Assembly (NCBI GenBank): GCA_964593585.1
Contig: CAZQIZ010000010.1
Span: 28,042-92,041 of the forward strand
Source: JACQFV01 sp964593585
GTDB lineage: Bacteria > Zixibacteria > MSB-5A5 > WJJR01
Length of the DNA: 64,000 nucleotides
Direction: 5' to 3'
Positions 15,126 to 23,978 of this stretch are shown here, piece after piece (position 1 is the stretch's first letter; each line of letters starts with the position of its first letter). Below the pieces are notes generated by a model. The model had not been told where the DNA came from and did not search any database. It was given only the letters and a program-made list of their open reading frames with translations. The position numbers and the translations under genes are program-made.

Positions 15126-18100
15126 CTAGAACCGCCAGGCGCCGATCGGCTGATCGCCCGCGTTGCCCGACACAAACGAGAGCAACTTGGCGATGTCCGC
15201 CGCGTCATTGTCGCCATCGGCGTCCACGTCGCCTGAGTAGGCGGCGGGATAGATGTAGTTGCCACCCTGCAGCCAGCAGACGTCGGCGAGGTCGACCAGG
15301 CCGTCATCGTTGACATCGCCGCGCGCGTAACCCGCCCAGCGGGCGGCGCGCTTGGCCAGACCCAACGCGCCGGCTTCGATCGTCGCCGGGTTGTTCGAGC
15401 TGGCATCGATGCCAAAGAGGGCCATGGCGTGCTCGGCCGAGCCGTTCGCGGCCAGATTGATGCTCTCCACCGACAGAGCGGACTTGTCCGCCGGCGTGAC
15501 CACCTCATTCGTGAAGCCTGACTGCGCGTTGACATACCCGTACAGGAAGTTCAGGTCGTTGGTGAACGGGCCGGGGTAAACGGTCAACGGGTTGTCGATG
15601 ATGCGCATCGCCAACAGCGGGTTGGCCGTCGGATCGACACTCGCATACAGCGACGGCTGGCGCACGCTCAACATGCCGTACGCGTTGCCCGGAGCCGCCT
15701 GGTCCCAGATGAAGTACCCGTTCAGCGCCGGTGACGCCACGCCGATGTTGGTGTTGTAGTCGGCCGTGACGTCCCAGTCCATGAACTCGCCGAACTTGAT
15801 GTCCTTGGCCACCGCGTCGCGGTTCTCGATTGCCACATGGATCAGCTTGAAATCGCCGTACAGAGGATCGTACGAGCCGACCTCGGTCAGGACGATGTTC
15901 GTGCCGACAGCGGCCTTCGGAGTGCCGGGGGTTGCGGCGGTGTTGGTGTCGGCGAAGCCGGTGATCAGGATTTCGCCGTGGATGTCCACCGGCGTGCCGG
16001 GGCAGCCGCCGTCACGGTAGGCGCCCAGAAGCACATCGGCGAACTTGTCGATCCCGCAAATCGTGCTCGGAGCCGGATTGGCCACGAACAGATTGGTGTG
16101 ATCATAGAACTCGGCATGGATACGGCCGCCGCCGTCCGGAGCCGGGCCGGCCAGCGAGTCCGCCATCAGGATGAACCCGCCGTCGTACAGGTTGGTCTCC
16201 GAATCGTTCGGATCGCCGTCCCACACCAGGTCGTCACCGTGCTGGTCGGACAGACCGCCCGTGTTGTAGACGTTCTCGAGGTGGTGTCCGGCCACGGTGG
16301 AATCGGACGTGTTGAACAACAGGCGCTTGTTGGCGTCCGCGCAGCCGCCGACGTAATGGATCACGAAGAACGCCGTCGGGCTGCCATCATAGTTGAAGTC
16401 CGGATCGTCCATGTCGATCTCGAGGATCTCGTCATCGAGGCCGCGGCCCAGTCCGGTGCCGTCGTAGGTCCAGTCGAGACCGGCGTTGCTGCCCGCCGCC
16501 AGCGAGGTCGGCACGGGCGCGCCGTTGATCAGGACATTCGACGTGCGCACGATGTTGGCGCCGGCCGCCATCGAACGCGCGCGGTCACGGCTCGACGAGG
16601 ACGCCAGGAGCTCCTCGTTGGACGCGATCATGCGCGCCTCGGTCGCCGACCACTCGCCGTCCACCAGCTCGTTGGTCACACCCGCCAGGCGCTGACGCTT
16701 GGTCGGATTGTCGATCGCGTAGCTGGTGTAGCCGTCCAGGTTCGCCGAGGCGGCCTGCACGCCGTTGCGGAAGTCGCGCGCGTTGCGCGCGGCGATCGTC
16801 GCCGCCACGCCGTCCGGAAGCGGATCGGCGATGTTCAGCGCCGTGAAGTTCAACGGCTGGTCGCCGATGTTTCTGAACACATCGGCTTCGCTGTGCAGCA
16901 GGCCGGCGCCGGAGTTGAGCGGCACCTCAACGGTCACCTCATGCAGGCACTGGATCAGACGCGGACGCGAACCAGCGTTCAGCTGATACGCGGAGATGCG
17001 GCCGCCCAGCCCCAGCAACTGACGGATGCCGACCACGGCGTAGCTGTCGCCCAAAGACGAGGTCGCCAGCGCGGTGCCGTTGATGATTTCGCCGCCGGTA
17101 ATGAACGGGAACTCACGATACCACTCAATGTCCCCTGATTGAGCGTCGAACAACCACCAGCGGCCATTACGATCGCCGGCAAAAATGTACGAGTCGCACG
17201 ACAAGGTGACAATCTGCGGCACCATGAACAGCGACACGCCGCAGAGGTTCTCGGCCGCGAAATTCCGGGCGACCAAACCCAGATCCTTGTTCACCTGCAG
17301 GATGCCAAAGTTCGGGTTATCCAGTGGGAAGTAGACGAAGCTGCGCCCGATGGTCGGCGTGCCGTACAGCCCCGCGCCCTGCGAGCTCGTCCACACCACG
17401 GACGGGCCGGCGCCGGACTTGTCGATCTTGTAGCGGTAGCCGATGTTGTTGGCGTCCTTCGAAGCGCCATAGATGAAGTCGCCTTCGACCGAAACGCCCG
17501 ACGGCCAGCCTTCACCCGGAACGCCGACGAAGTTCCAATCGATCGCGCCGGTGGCGGCGTCGATCTGGTACAGCGAACCGGCCACGTTCGAACCGCCGAT
17601 CGCCGTGCCCACATACAACTTCCCGCCGCTGACCGCCGGACCGTGCTTGGCGCCCACGTCCAGCATCACCGGATTCGTCGGCCAGCCCGCATACAGGGCG
17701 CCGGTGGCCGCGTCAAGCGCGTAGATCGCGCCCGCGCCCGCCGCCGGCTCGGTGCACACGATCAGAACCGAGGTTCCCGCGATGTCAATCACCTTCGAAG
17801 TATTGAAACGGTTCTGGTGCAGCAGGGGAGTGGTCCCCGGGTTCTTCGACCAGATCGTCGGCGAGGCCTCCAGATTGGTCTCCAACGCCGAAACCGCGTT
17901 GAACGAACCGCCGGTGGCAAACACGACATCGCGGGCCAACGCATTGACATAGGCCACGGTCGTGTTGCCGCGGTTGGAGGAGCCCATCTCCGGCGCGCCC
18001 TGCAACTGGGCAATAAAGGCGCCCGTGTTCAGGTTGTAGGCGCGCACTTCCTGGTCGGAGGAGATGTAGACGATGTCATTGTGGACGCTCGGGTTGGTGA

Positions 18101-19703
18101 AGTTGGAGACGCGCGGCAGCGCCTGCGTCCACGACAGCGTCACCTGATTCGGATCGCCCACATTAATTGAGGAGGCCGACGTTTGGCCGGCGTCATGGGC
18201 GAATTGCGACCACTGGTCCGGTCCGCCCGCGCCGCAATCCACTTCGACCGCCGGCAACTCCTCGCGGCAGATGTCGAACTCAAAGAGCAGTTCGCGGTGC
18301 GATGCCGACACCTCGCCAATGTAACGCCATTCGTTTAGCCCCGGCTGGAAGCGGGCGATCGAACGGTAGTACGACGGATCGCAACCCGTCACCGGGCCCG
18401 ATCCCAACACGCCATTGGTCGTCCCGGTTCCAGGCACAACCTGCAGCGTCACAAACACATGCTGCACCGGGCCGCCGTTGAGCGTGCCCCAGACAAACGG
18501 GGACGACAGCGCCCAGGTGTTGAAGAAGCCCGGCGCCCACGCCGCTTCCGGAATCACTTCCGAGTAGAGCAGGGTGCCCGGGAACGCCGGACGAGGCAGG
18601 CCGCACGGCGACGGGCTGCCGTCGTTGGCGTAGATGCCCAGCAGCAGATCGGCCTTGTCGGCGATCGCCCCGCCGTTCATGGCAAAGGTGACCGCGTTCA
18701 GGGTGTCCAGACCGGTCGCGGAGAGGCGCACGCCAAGGATGTCGCGCCCGCCGCCCACGCCCGACGGCAATCCGAAGGCCGCGTCGATCGCCGCGTTCGG
18801 ATCATAATAGAACTCGACCGCGCAATTGCCCGGATTGCAGTGCGTCGCCGGATCGTCCGGGGTGTAACCTTCGGAATAAATGATGTGCTCCAAAGAGTTG
18901 CAGGAGCCGCCCCACGGAACCACGCCGGTCAGGTTGAAGCATCCGAAGTAGTTGCCGGTCAATTCGTCCCAGCCGCCACCGTAGTCGTTGAAAATTAGAC
19001 ACTCGGTGCCTGAGGCCGGGCCGTTGGGATCGATGTCCATTGAACCATTGGTGCAACCCAGCCGCAGTGCGGCTGCAGTCGGAGCGTAGTACGCGGCGTA
19101 GTAGTCGCCGGAAATACAGCACTCCACCGGGAACGGCATGTTCAACAGGAACGACGCCGCAGCGGTCCACGTGAACGCGTACAAGGGTCCCGCGCACATC
19201 GCGCCACCAGCCACCGGCGTCGGCTGATTCGAAATGCCGTCAAAATTGCAGCCCGTAGTCACGTCAAACACCAGGGGCTGGAACGATGCGGTCAGCGGAA
19301 ACGGTCCGGCGGAGTAGCGGATGATGGTGTTGATCGCCGTGACATCAAACGACGGGGTGTTGACGCATGTCCCATTCCAATAGGCGGGATTCGACGGATC
19401 CTGGTAGGCGGCATAGAACTCATTGCCGGCATACCAGCCACCGACCGTGAACCCGAACGGCGCGTACCAGTTGCCGTCGCAGAACGTGCCGGGCACGGTG
19501 CGGTTCTGCCCGCCGTTCACCGTCACCAGAGGATCGGGATTGGCCTCTGCCGTCGGAGTCAAAGCGGTCTTGCTCTGGCTGCCGCCAAACGCCTTGATCG
19601 GGGGCTCGCCCGGCTGACCCGGATGGTCAAGGGCAAATCCCAAAGGAGACGTCAACAACAGCAGTCCGAGAGCCAGAACTGCAGTGAAGAGTTTTTTGTG
19701 CAT
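15126..19703 (-). CDS. Giant secreted protein with PQQ-type beta-propeller and C-terminal dockerin
   Basis: 1,525 residues. Signal peptide 1-25 (LGFALD). The N-terminal 500 residues are Cys-containing with no recognised family. Residues about 500-900 show repeats such as YALDAATGALY and LYQIDAATGAIDW, typical of PQQ/quinoprotein-like propeller blades. A further 550 residues follow without a clear family. The C-terminus is a dockerin: two calcium loops GDVNDDGLVDLAD and GDVDADGDNDAAD (about 1460-1515). Unlike the other giants it lacks the NYPNPFNAGT sorting tail. The start follows AGGAGG. It is presumably exported and held through its dockerin (inference). It is followed by a terminator at 15060-15087. 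Confidence 0.87.
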   Translation of the reverse strand: MHKKLFTAVLALGLLLLTSPLGFALDHPGQPGEPPIKAFGGSQSKTALTPTAEANPDPLVTVNGGQNRTVPGTFCDGNWYAPFGFTVGGWYAGNEFYAAYQDPSNPAYWNGTCVNTPSFDVTAINTIIRYSAGPFPLTASFQPLVFDVTTGCNFDGISNQPTPVAGGAMCAGPLYAFTWTAAASFLLNMPFPVECCISGDYYAAYYAPTAAALRLGCTNGSMDIDPNGPASGTECLIFNDYGGGWDELTGNYFGCFNLTGVVPWGGSCNSLEHIIYSEGYTPDDPATHCNPGNCAVEFYYDPNAAIDAAFGLPSGVGGGRDILGVRLSATGLDTLNAVTFAMNGGAIADKADLLLGIYANDGSPSPCGLPRPAFPGTLLYSEVIPEAAWAPGFFNTWALSSPFVWGTLNGGPVQHVFVTLQVVPGTGTTNGVLGSGPVTGCDPSYYRSIARFQPGLNEWRYIGEVSASHRELLFEFDICREELPAVEVDCGAGGPDQWSQFAHDAGQTSASSINVGDPNQVTLSWTQALPRVSNFTNPSVHNDIVYISSDQEVRAYNLNTGAFIAQLQGAPEMGSSNRGNTTVAYVNALARDVVFATGGSFNAVSALETNLEASPTIWSKNPGTTPLLHQNRFNTSKVIDIAGTSVLIVCTEPAAGAGAIYALDAATGALYAGWPTNPVMLDVGAKHGPAVSGGKLYVGTAIGGSNVAGSLYQIDAATGAIDWNFVGVPGEGWPSGVSVEGDFIYGASKDANNIGYRYKIDKSGAGPSVVWTSSQGAGLYGTPTIGRSFVYFPLDNPNFGILQVNKDLGLVARNFAAENLCGVSLFMVPQIVTLSCDSYIFAGDRNGRWWLFDAQSGDIEWYREFPFITGGEIINGTALATSSLGDSYAVVGIRQLLGLGGRISAYQLNAGSRPRLIQCLHEVTVEVPLNSGAGLLHSEADVFRNIGDQPLNFTALNIADPLPDGVAATIAARNARDFRNGVQAASANLDGYTSYAIDNPTKRQRLAGVTNELVDGEWSATEARMIASNEELLASSSSRDRARSMAAGANIVRTSNVLINGAPVPTSLAAGSNAGLDWTYDGTGLGRGLDDEILEIDMDDPDFNYDGSPTAFFVIHYVGGCADANKRLLFNTSDSTVAGHHLENVYNTGGLSDQHGDDLVWDGDPNDSETNLYDGGFILMADSLAGPAPDGGGRIHAEFYDHTNLFVANPAPSTICGIDKFADVLLGAYRDGGCPGTPVDIHGEILITGFADTNTAATPGTPKAAVGTNIVLTEVGSYDPLYGDFKLIHVAIENRDAVAKDIKFGEFMDWDVTADYNTNIGVASPALNGYFIWDQAAPGNAYGMLSVRQPSLYASVDPTANPLLAMRIIDNPLTVYPGPFTNDLNFLYGYVNAQSGFTNEVVTPADKSALSVESINLAANGSAEHAMALFGIDASSNNPATIEAGALGLAKRAARWAGYARGDVNDDGLVDLADVCWLQGGNYIYPAAYSGDVDADGDNDAADIAKLLSFVSGNAGDQPIGAWRF

Positions 19704-20332
19704 TTAATAAGTCCTCCTGAGTCAGAACTCAGATGTGAAGCTTCGTCAGGTATCCCCGCCGCCTGCCGCCGTCCGCCCCACAGCGCCCCCACCTCAGGGA
19801 CGCCATGCGCCGGTCCGGCCATGCCCGCTGTCTGCCCGGTTGCGCCCGGCGACGGTTTCCTTTCCCAAGACTTCCGCAGTCGGCGGACCGAACCGTGATC
19901 ACCCACGTTGTGATCAACTGAAGTTGGGCCCGAAACGCCTGCTCGTGAATTCGTTGGTTCTGCGACTTGGCTCAGTCGCGGCGATGGGATCAGGCTGAAA
20001 ACGACCGGGAGGAGGAGATAAAACAGCCCAATCGCTCCTGCGCCTTTCCCTCGCGGAAAGGGAGCACCGTTCGGATGGGATAGTTTTTCGAAGAGTCACC
20101 GACGGTTCGTGACGCCGTCAGCTTCAAACGCTCGCCATCAAGATACACCGCCGCAGCATCCTGTCAACAAAAATCTGTGATATTCAAATCAATCCATTGG
20201 CCAGTTTGACTGTGACGTCTGGAACAATTCCAGAGTCTCTTACTCGGCCACAAAGCCTCCCTCCTCTGCATATTGCCTCCGCAACTCGGCCTGCCTTACC
20301 TTGACCGCGCGGGGGGGCAGTTCGAGGCACGG
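19704..20332. other. Gene-free divergent intergenic region
   Basis: This lies between the minus-strand propeller-dockerin gene and the plus-strand disrupted gene. It holds a minus-strand promoter candidate at 20140-20167 and a 7 bp inverted repeat TGATCAC/GTGATCA at 19896-19916 that could bind a dimeric regulator. A pyrimidine/purine-rich hairpin (CTTTCC/GGAAAG near 20044-20060) is also present. The 5' leader of the minus gene would be about 430 bases. No coding sequence is supported. Confidence 0.5.
20140..20167 (-). promoter_or_regulatory. Candidate sigma-70-type promoter for the propeller-dockerin gene
   Basis: On the minus strand, a perfect TTGACA (20162-20167) lies 16 bp from TATCTT (20140-20145), which matches TATAAT at four of six positions. 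It points towards the giant gene that starts at 19703. The long leader implied lowers confidence. Confidence 0.38.
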
Positions 20333-21202
20333 ATGCGTCTTTTGACCATTGCCTGGATGCTTCTCGGGTTTGAGTCCCTACTCGCCCAGACCGTCCCCGA
20401 CACCCTGCTCTGCGGCAGCGGCCCGATTAACAGTCGTTTCTCTGTCTCGGAGACCGTCGACAGCGCCCGTGTGGCGATCCGTCTCCCCGATGCTCTCGCC
20501 GGCACCCTGATTACTTCCATCCGCGCCTACTACCTGCAAGGCCAGCCCGACACCACCAGCGTCGCCACTTGGGCAACCCATGCCGCCTTCGCCTGGGCAT
20601 TGCACACCGGCAACTTGGATCAACCCGGCCCGCTCACCAACATTCCGACCGCGGTCTCACTTTCAGCGGACCCGAATCTGCGTATCGGCGGCTAGGTGGA
20701 ATCCCCGGTCAATTGGCAGATACTCTCCGGACCAACTTATTGGCTGGTAGGGTATTGGCAGCGGTATGCCGCGTTTGTGCGTCTGGGCGCCAACCGGTAC
20801 ATCCCTGACCTGACAACCATGATCGGCTATGCCGATGGCGGCAACGATGTATGGATCGGCCACGCGGTTGGCCTGATGGTTGAAATCCACTATCTGCGCC
20901 CCGATCAGGGGCCCCCCAGCGGCATCTTCGATGATCCCGCTTTGGAGCTAGCGCGGGAGAGGGCTGTGGCCGGCGCCCGTCTCGAGGGCCCCCAACTGGT
21001 CGTATCCCTTGCCGACGCCTCAGTGCCCTACACGTTCTCCGTGGTTAACATCCTCGGCCAGACACTCGTCTCTGGCAGCGGTGGCGCTCCGACGGGAGAA
21101 ATCCGACTTCCGTGGAGCATCCACCGCCCCTCCGGCGTATACTACTGCCGGATCGTCGCCGGAGGAGTGGCCACCACCATCCCGCTGGTGCACTTGAAGT
21201 AA
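20333..21202 (+). pseudogene. Secreted protein gene interrupted by an in-frame TAG
   Basis: The ORF from ATG 20333 begins with a signal peptide (LLTIAWMLLGF...LAQ) and runs 120 codons to a TAG at 20693-20695. The same frame continues without further stops for 168 codons to 21202. The second half ends in a sorting-tail-like domain (FSVVNILGQTLVSG...SGVYYCRIVAGG), so both parts read as one secreted protein of about 289 residues. A GTG directly after the TAG gives a possible restart but has no good Shine-Dalgarno. Explanations are a recent nonsense mutation, a sequencing error, or amber readthrough. The function of the intact protein is unknown. Confidence 0.65.
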
Positions 21203-21231
21203 CGCTTGAGGATCTGTTACGGGAGGATTGA

Positions 21232-21921
21232 ATGCTTCGCTCCAGGTTGTTGCTGTCGTGTGTCTTAATGCTTGTGTTCGCGGTCGCTGCCTCCGCCCAG
21301 CCCAAGCTCAAGATCGCCGAGGAGAACTTCGATTTCGGCTACACCCCCGAGGGGTTGCCGGTCATGCACAAGTACTGGGCGCACAATGTCGGCACCGACA
21401 CGCTCAAGATCATCCGGGTGCGTCCCAGTTGCGGCTGCACCAGTGTGCCCCTGACGAAAAACCGCTTGGCTCCGGGCGACTCGGTCAGTCTGGCCCTCAA
21501 GTTCGATACCAGGCGGTTCAAGGGGAAGCTCTCCAAGACCGCCACGGTCGAGACCAACGACACCCTGACCACCGCCAACAAGCTCAAGTTCACCGCCGAA
21601 GTCGGGATGTTCGAAGGGATTATGATCGCCAGTCCGGCGATGGTCTACCTGGATACCCTGGGCAAGACCGAGCAGGTGGTTATGATTAAAAACACCAGCG
21701 TAGCGCCCTACAAGATCAGCATCGCCTCGCCGCTTGAGGATTTCATGCATTTCGAGTTGTCCACCACCGAGTTGGAGGGCAAGGGGGAGGCGGCCATCCT
21801 CATACGCACCACCCCGCAGACCCCGATCGGCGAATACAATGCTTCCGTGACTCTGCACTTCGAAGGCCCGCAGCCGCAGAATCTGACCATCCCGGTTTAT
21901 GGCGTAGGTTACTTGCCTTAA
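21232..21921 (+). CDS. Secreted DUF1573 domain protein
   Basis: 229 residues with a signal peptide (1-22, ending ASAQ). Two Ig-like (ASH/DUF1573) beta-sandwich modules follow. The first shows EENFDFGYTPEG and the family motif PSCGCTS near residue 65, typical of DUF1573, then LAPGDS; the second spans about 125-225. DUF1573 proteins are common in Bacteroidetes and other FCB bacteria and are extracytoplasmic; their role is unknown. A GGGAGG motif precedes the ATG. It lies 60 bp upstream of archease. Confidence 0.82.
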   Translation: MLRSRLLLSCVLMLVFAVAASAQPKLKIAEENFDFGYTPEGLPVMHKYWAHNVGTDTLKIIRVRPSCGCTSVPLTKNRLAPGDSVSLALKFDTRRFKGKLSKTATVETNDTLTTANKLKFTAEVGMFEGIMIASPAMVYLDTLGKTEQVVMIKNTSVAPYKISIASPLEDFMHFELSTTELEGKGEAAILIRTTPQTPIGEYNASVTLHFEGPQPQNLTIPVYGVGYLP

Positions 21922-21938
21922 ACCGTCGCACTGCGTTC

Positions 21939-21983
21939 ATTGCCTCGGCCCTCCGGCGCAACCACCGGAGCCGCCGAGGCAAT
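21939..21983 (+). promoter_or_regulatory. Hairpin covering the archease ribosome binding site and start
   Basis: Nested inverted repeats: ATTGCCTCGGC (21939-21949) pairs with GCCGAGGCAAT (21973-21983), and CTCCGG (21951-21956) pairs with CCGGAG (21965-21970). The 3' arm contains the GAGG Shine-Dalgarno and the first two bases of the archease ATG (21982). If it forms, it would block initiation at archease unless opened. It could also terminate part of the DUF1573 transcript, though no T run follows directly. Confidence 0.5.
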
Positions 21984-22413
21984 GTCTTTTAATTTCAAAT
22001 ACTTACCTGATGTGGCTCTCGCCGATGTCGCCTTCGAGGTCGATGCCGACACTTGGCAGGACCTGCTGGCCGGCTCGGCAGTCGCCACCACCGGGGTCAT
22101 GGTCGACCTGAGCACCATGCGGCCCGACCGTACCCGCCATATCGACCTGGTTGCCGATTCGCTGGAATCGTTGGTCTATGACTGGCTGAGCGAACTGGTC
22201 TATCTCAAAGACACCGAAGGGCTTTTCGGACGCGATTTCAGCTTTGATGGCGGCGAGGCCCATGGCTGGCAGGTCACTGCGCATATCGTGGGCGAGACCA
22301 TCGACCGCAAACGGCATCTCTTGGGGCAGGATGTCAAGGCGGTGACCCTGCACCTGTTTGAAGCAGGAATTCAGAATGGCCGCTATCATGCCCGTGTGGT
22401 CCTTGATATATGA
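21982..22413 (+). CDS. Archease, activator of RNA ligase RtcB
   Basis: 143 residues of the archease family: FKYLPDVALADVAFEVDA at the start, an acidic surface, WLSELVYLKDTEGLFGRDFS in the middle, and GQDVKAVTLH near the C-terminus. Archease speeds guanylylation of RtcB and allows multiple turnovers. The conserved metal-binding acidic residues are in place (for example the D in LADVAFE and the D of the C-terminal VLDI). The next gene is rtcB, which overlaps by four bases (ATGA), so the two are translationally coupled. The ATG at 21982 is used; an upstream TTG would add non-family residues. Confidence 0.92.
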   Translation: MSFNFKYLPDVALADVAFEVDADTWQDLLAGSAVATTGVMVDLSTMRPDRTRHIDLVADSLESLVYDWLSELVYLKDTEGLFGRDFSFDGGEAHGWQVTAHIVGETIDRKRHLLGQDVKAVTLHLFEAGIQNGRYHARVVLDI

Positions 22414-23885
22414 CAACGACTTCCGCCCATTACCTGCGTGAAATGGCCCGTCCGTTCCGTCCCGGCGTCTGGGAGATCCCCCCCGAGGCCAAGCCCGGGA
22501 TGCTGGTCCCGGCACGGATCCTGGCATCGTCGACGCTCTTCCAGACCATGGACGACGGCGTCTTCAACCAGGTGACCAACGTTGCCTGCCTTCCCGGTAT
22601 CCGCAAGTACGCCATCTGCATGCCCGATGGCCACTGGGGGTATGGCTTCCCGATCGGCGGGGTGGCGGCCTTCGACCCGGACCAGGGCGTGATCTCGCCG
22701 GGTGGCATCGGCTTCGACATCAACTGCGGCATGCGCCTCCTGCGGACCAACCTTACCGAAGCTGAGGTCCGTCCCCGTCTGGCGGCGCTGATGGACGAGT
22801 TGTACTCGCGCGTGCCCTGTGGAGTGGGCTGTAAAGGCGTTTTAAGGCTATCTGAGCGCGAATATCGGGATGTGATGGTATCCGGCGGGGGTTGGGTCGT
22901 AAAACGCGGCTACGGCCGTTCTGACGATTTGGCGCACACCGAAGAATATGGCGCGATCCCCGGCGCCAACCCCGACAAAGTCTCCGACCGGGCCGTCAAG
23001 CGGGGTCTCGACCAACTGGGCACACTCGGCTCTGGCAATCACTACCTCGAAGTCCAAGTGGTTAAACAGGAAAACGTCTATGACTGGGGGGTGGCCCGTG
23101 CCTTCGGCATCGACCAGCCCGACCAGATCTGCGTCATGGTCCACTGCGGCTCCCGCGGTTTCGGCCATCAGGTCGCCACCGACTACCTGAAGACCTTCCT
23201 GCCGATCATGCATCGTTACGGTATCCGTACCGGCGACAAAGAGTTGGCCTGCGCTCCCTTCACCGATCCGGCCGGGGCCGACTACTTCGCCGCCATGAAC
23301 TGCGCCGCCAATTCCGCTTTCGCCAACCGGCAGATGATCACGCACCTGATCCGCGAGTCTTTCGCCAAGGTATTCGGCAAGAACGACATAACGCTTGGGC
23401 TTGAAGTCGTCTACGATGTCGCCCACAACATCGCCAAGCTGGAAGAATATGAGATTGATGGAGTTAAACAGAAACTCCTCGTCCATCGCAAAGGCGCAAC
23501 CCGCTCATTCGGGCCGGGGCGCGGTTTCCTGCCGCATGATTATGTCGATATCGGACAGCCAGTTATCGTCGGCGGCTCGATGGAGACCGGCTCCTACCTC
23601 CTCCTCGGCACCGACACCGCCATGCAGGAAACCTTTGGCTCCACACTCCATGGCTCCGGACGAACCATGTCCCGCTCCAGAGCCAAGGAGATGATCCGTG
23701 GCGACAAACTGAAGCAATCGATGCTCGACCGCGGCATCGTCATCCGCGCCGCCTCCCTCTCCGGCTTGGCCGAGGAGGCCGGATTCGCCTACAAGGACAT
23801 CTCCGAGGTCGTGGCTACCGTCCATGACTTGGGCATCTCCACCCGCGTGGCCCGTCTGATCCCGATCGGCAACCTCAAGGGCTAG
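22410..23885 (+). CDS. rtcB: RNA-splicing ligase RtcB (2',3'-cyclic phosphate ligase)
   Basis: 491 residues, full length. Metal and active-site motifs: GIGFDINCGMR near residue 103 (Asp and Cys ligands), GSGNHYLEVQ near residue 210, HCGSRGFGHQ near residue 247, a histidine in DVAHNIAKLEE near residue 340, and HRKGATRSFGPG near residue 363 with the histidine that becomes guanylylated. RtcB joins RNA 5'-OH ends to 2',3'-cyclic or 3'-phosphate ends using GTP and Mn2+. Bacterial RtcB repairs tRNA and rRNA breaks. It is coupled to archease upstream and followed by a strong hairpin at 23926-23955. Confidence 0.97.
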   Translation: MTTTSAHYLREMARPFRPGVWEIPPEAKPGMLVPARILASSTLFQTMDDGVFNQVTNVACLPGIRKYAICMPDGHWGYGFPIGGVAAFDPDQGVISPGGIGFDINCGMRLLRTNLTEAEVRPRLAALMDELYSRVPCGVGCKGVLRLSEREYRDVMVSGGGWVVKRGYGRSDDLAHTEEYGAIPGANPDKVSDRAVKRGLDQLGTLGSGNHYLEVQVVKQENVYDWGVARAFGIDQPDQICVMVHCGSRGFGHQVATDYLKTFLPIMHRYGIRTGDKELACAPFTDPAGADYFAAMNCAANSAFANRQMITHLIRESFAKVFGKNDITLGLEVVYDVAHNIAKLEEYEIDGVKQKLLVHRKGATRSFGPGRGFLPHDYVDIGQPVIVGGSMETGSYLLLGTDTAMQETFGSTLHGSGRTMSRSRAKEMIRGDKLKQSMLDRGIVIRAASLSGLAEEAGFAYKDISEVVATVHDLGISTRVARLIPIGNLKG

Positions 23886-23899
23886 AAGAGAATAGGTCC

Positions 23900-23921
23900 T
23901 ATAGGTCCGATCGGACCTATA
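23900..23921. repeat. Perfect 22 bp palindrome after rtcB
   Basis: TATAGGTCCGA followed by its exact reverse complement. Just upstream, ATAGGTCC is also repeated directly (23892-23899 and 23901-23908). The palindrome lies 14 bp after the rtcB stop and directly before the terminator hairpin. Confidence 0.7.
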
Positions 23922-23925
23922 AAAA

Positions 23926-23955
23926 CACCCCGGGCTGATTGCTCAGCCCGGGGTG
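23926..23955. terminator. Bidirectional terminator between rtcB and the minus-strand giant gene
   Basis: Stem CACCCCGGGCTGA / TCAGCCCGGGGTG (13 bp, perfect) with a TTGC loop. On the minus strand it is followed by TTTTTATAGG, a good T run, serving the giant gene that ends at 23979. On the plus strand it lies 40 bp after rtcB. Confidence 0.8.
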
Positions 23956-23978
23956 AATCGCTTGCGCGATTGGAACGG

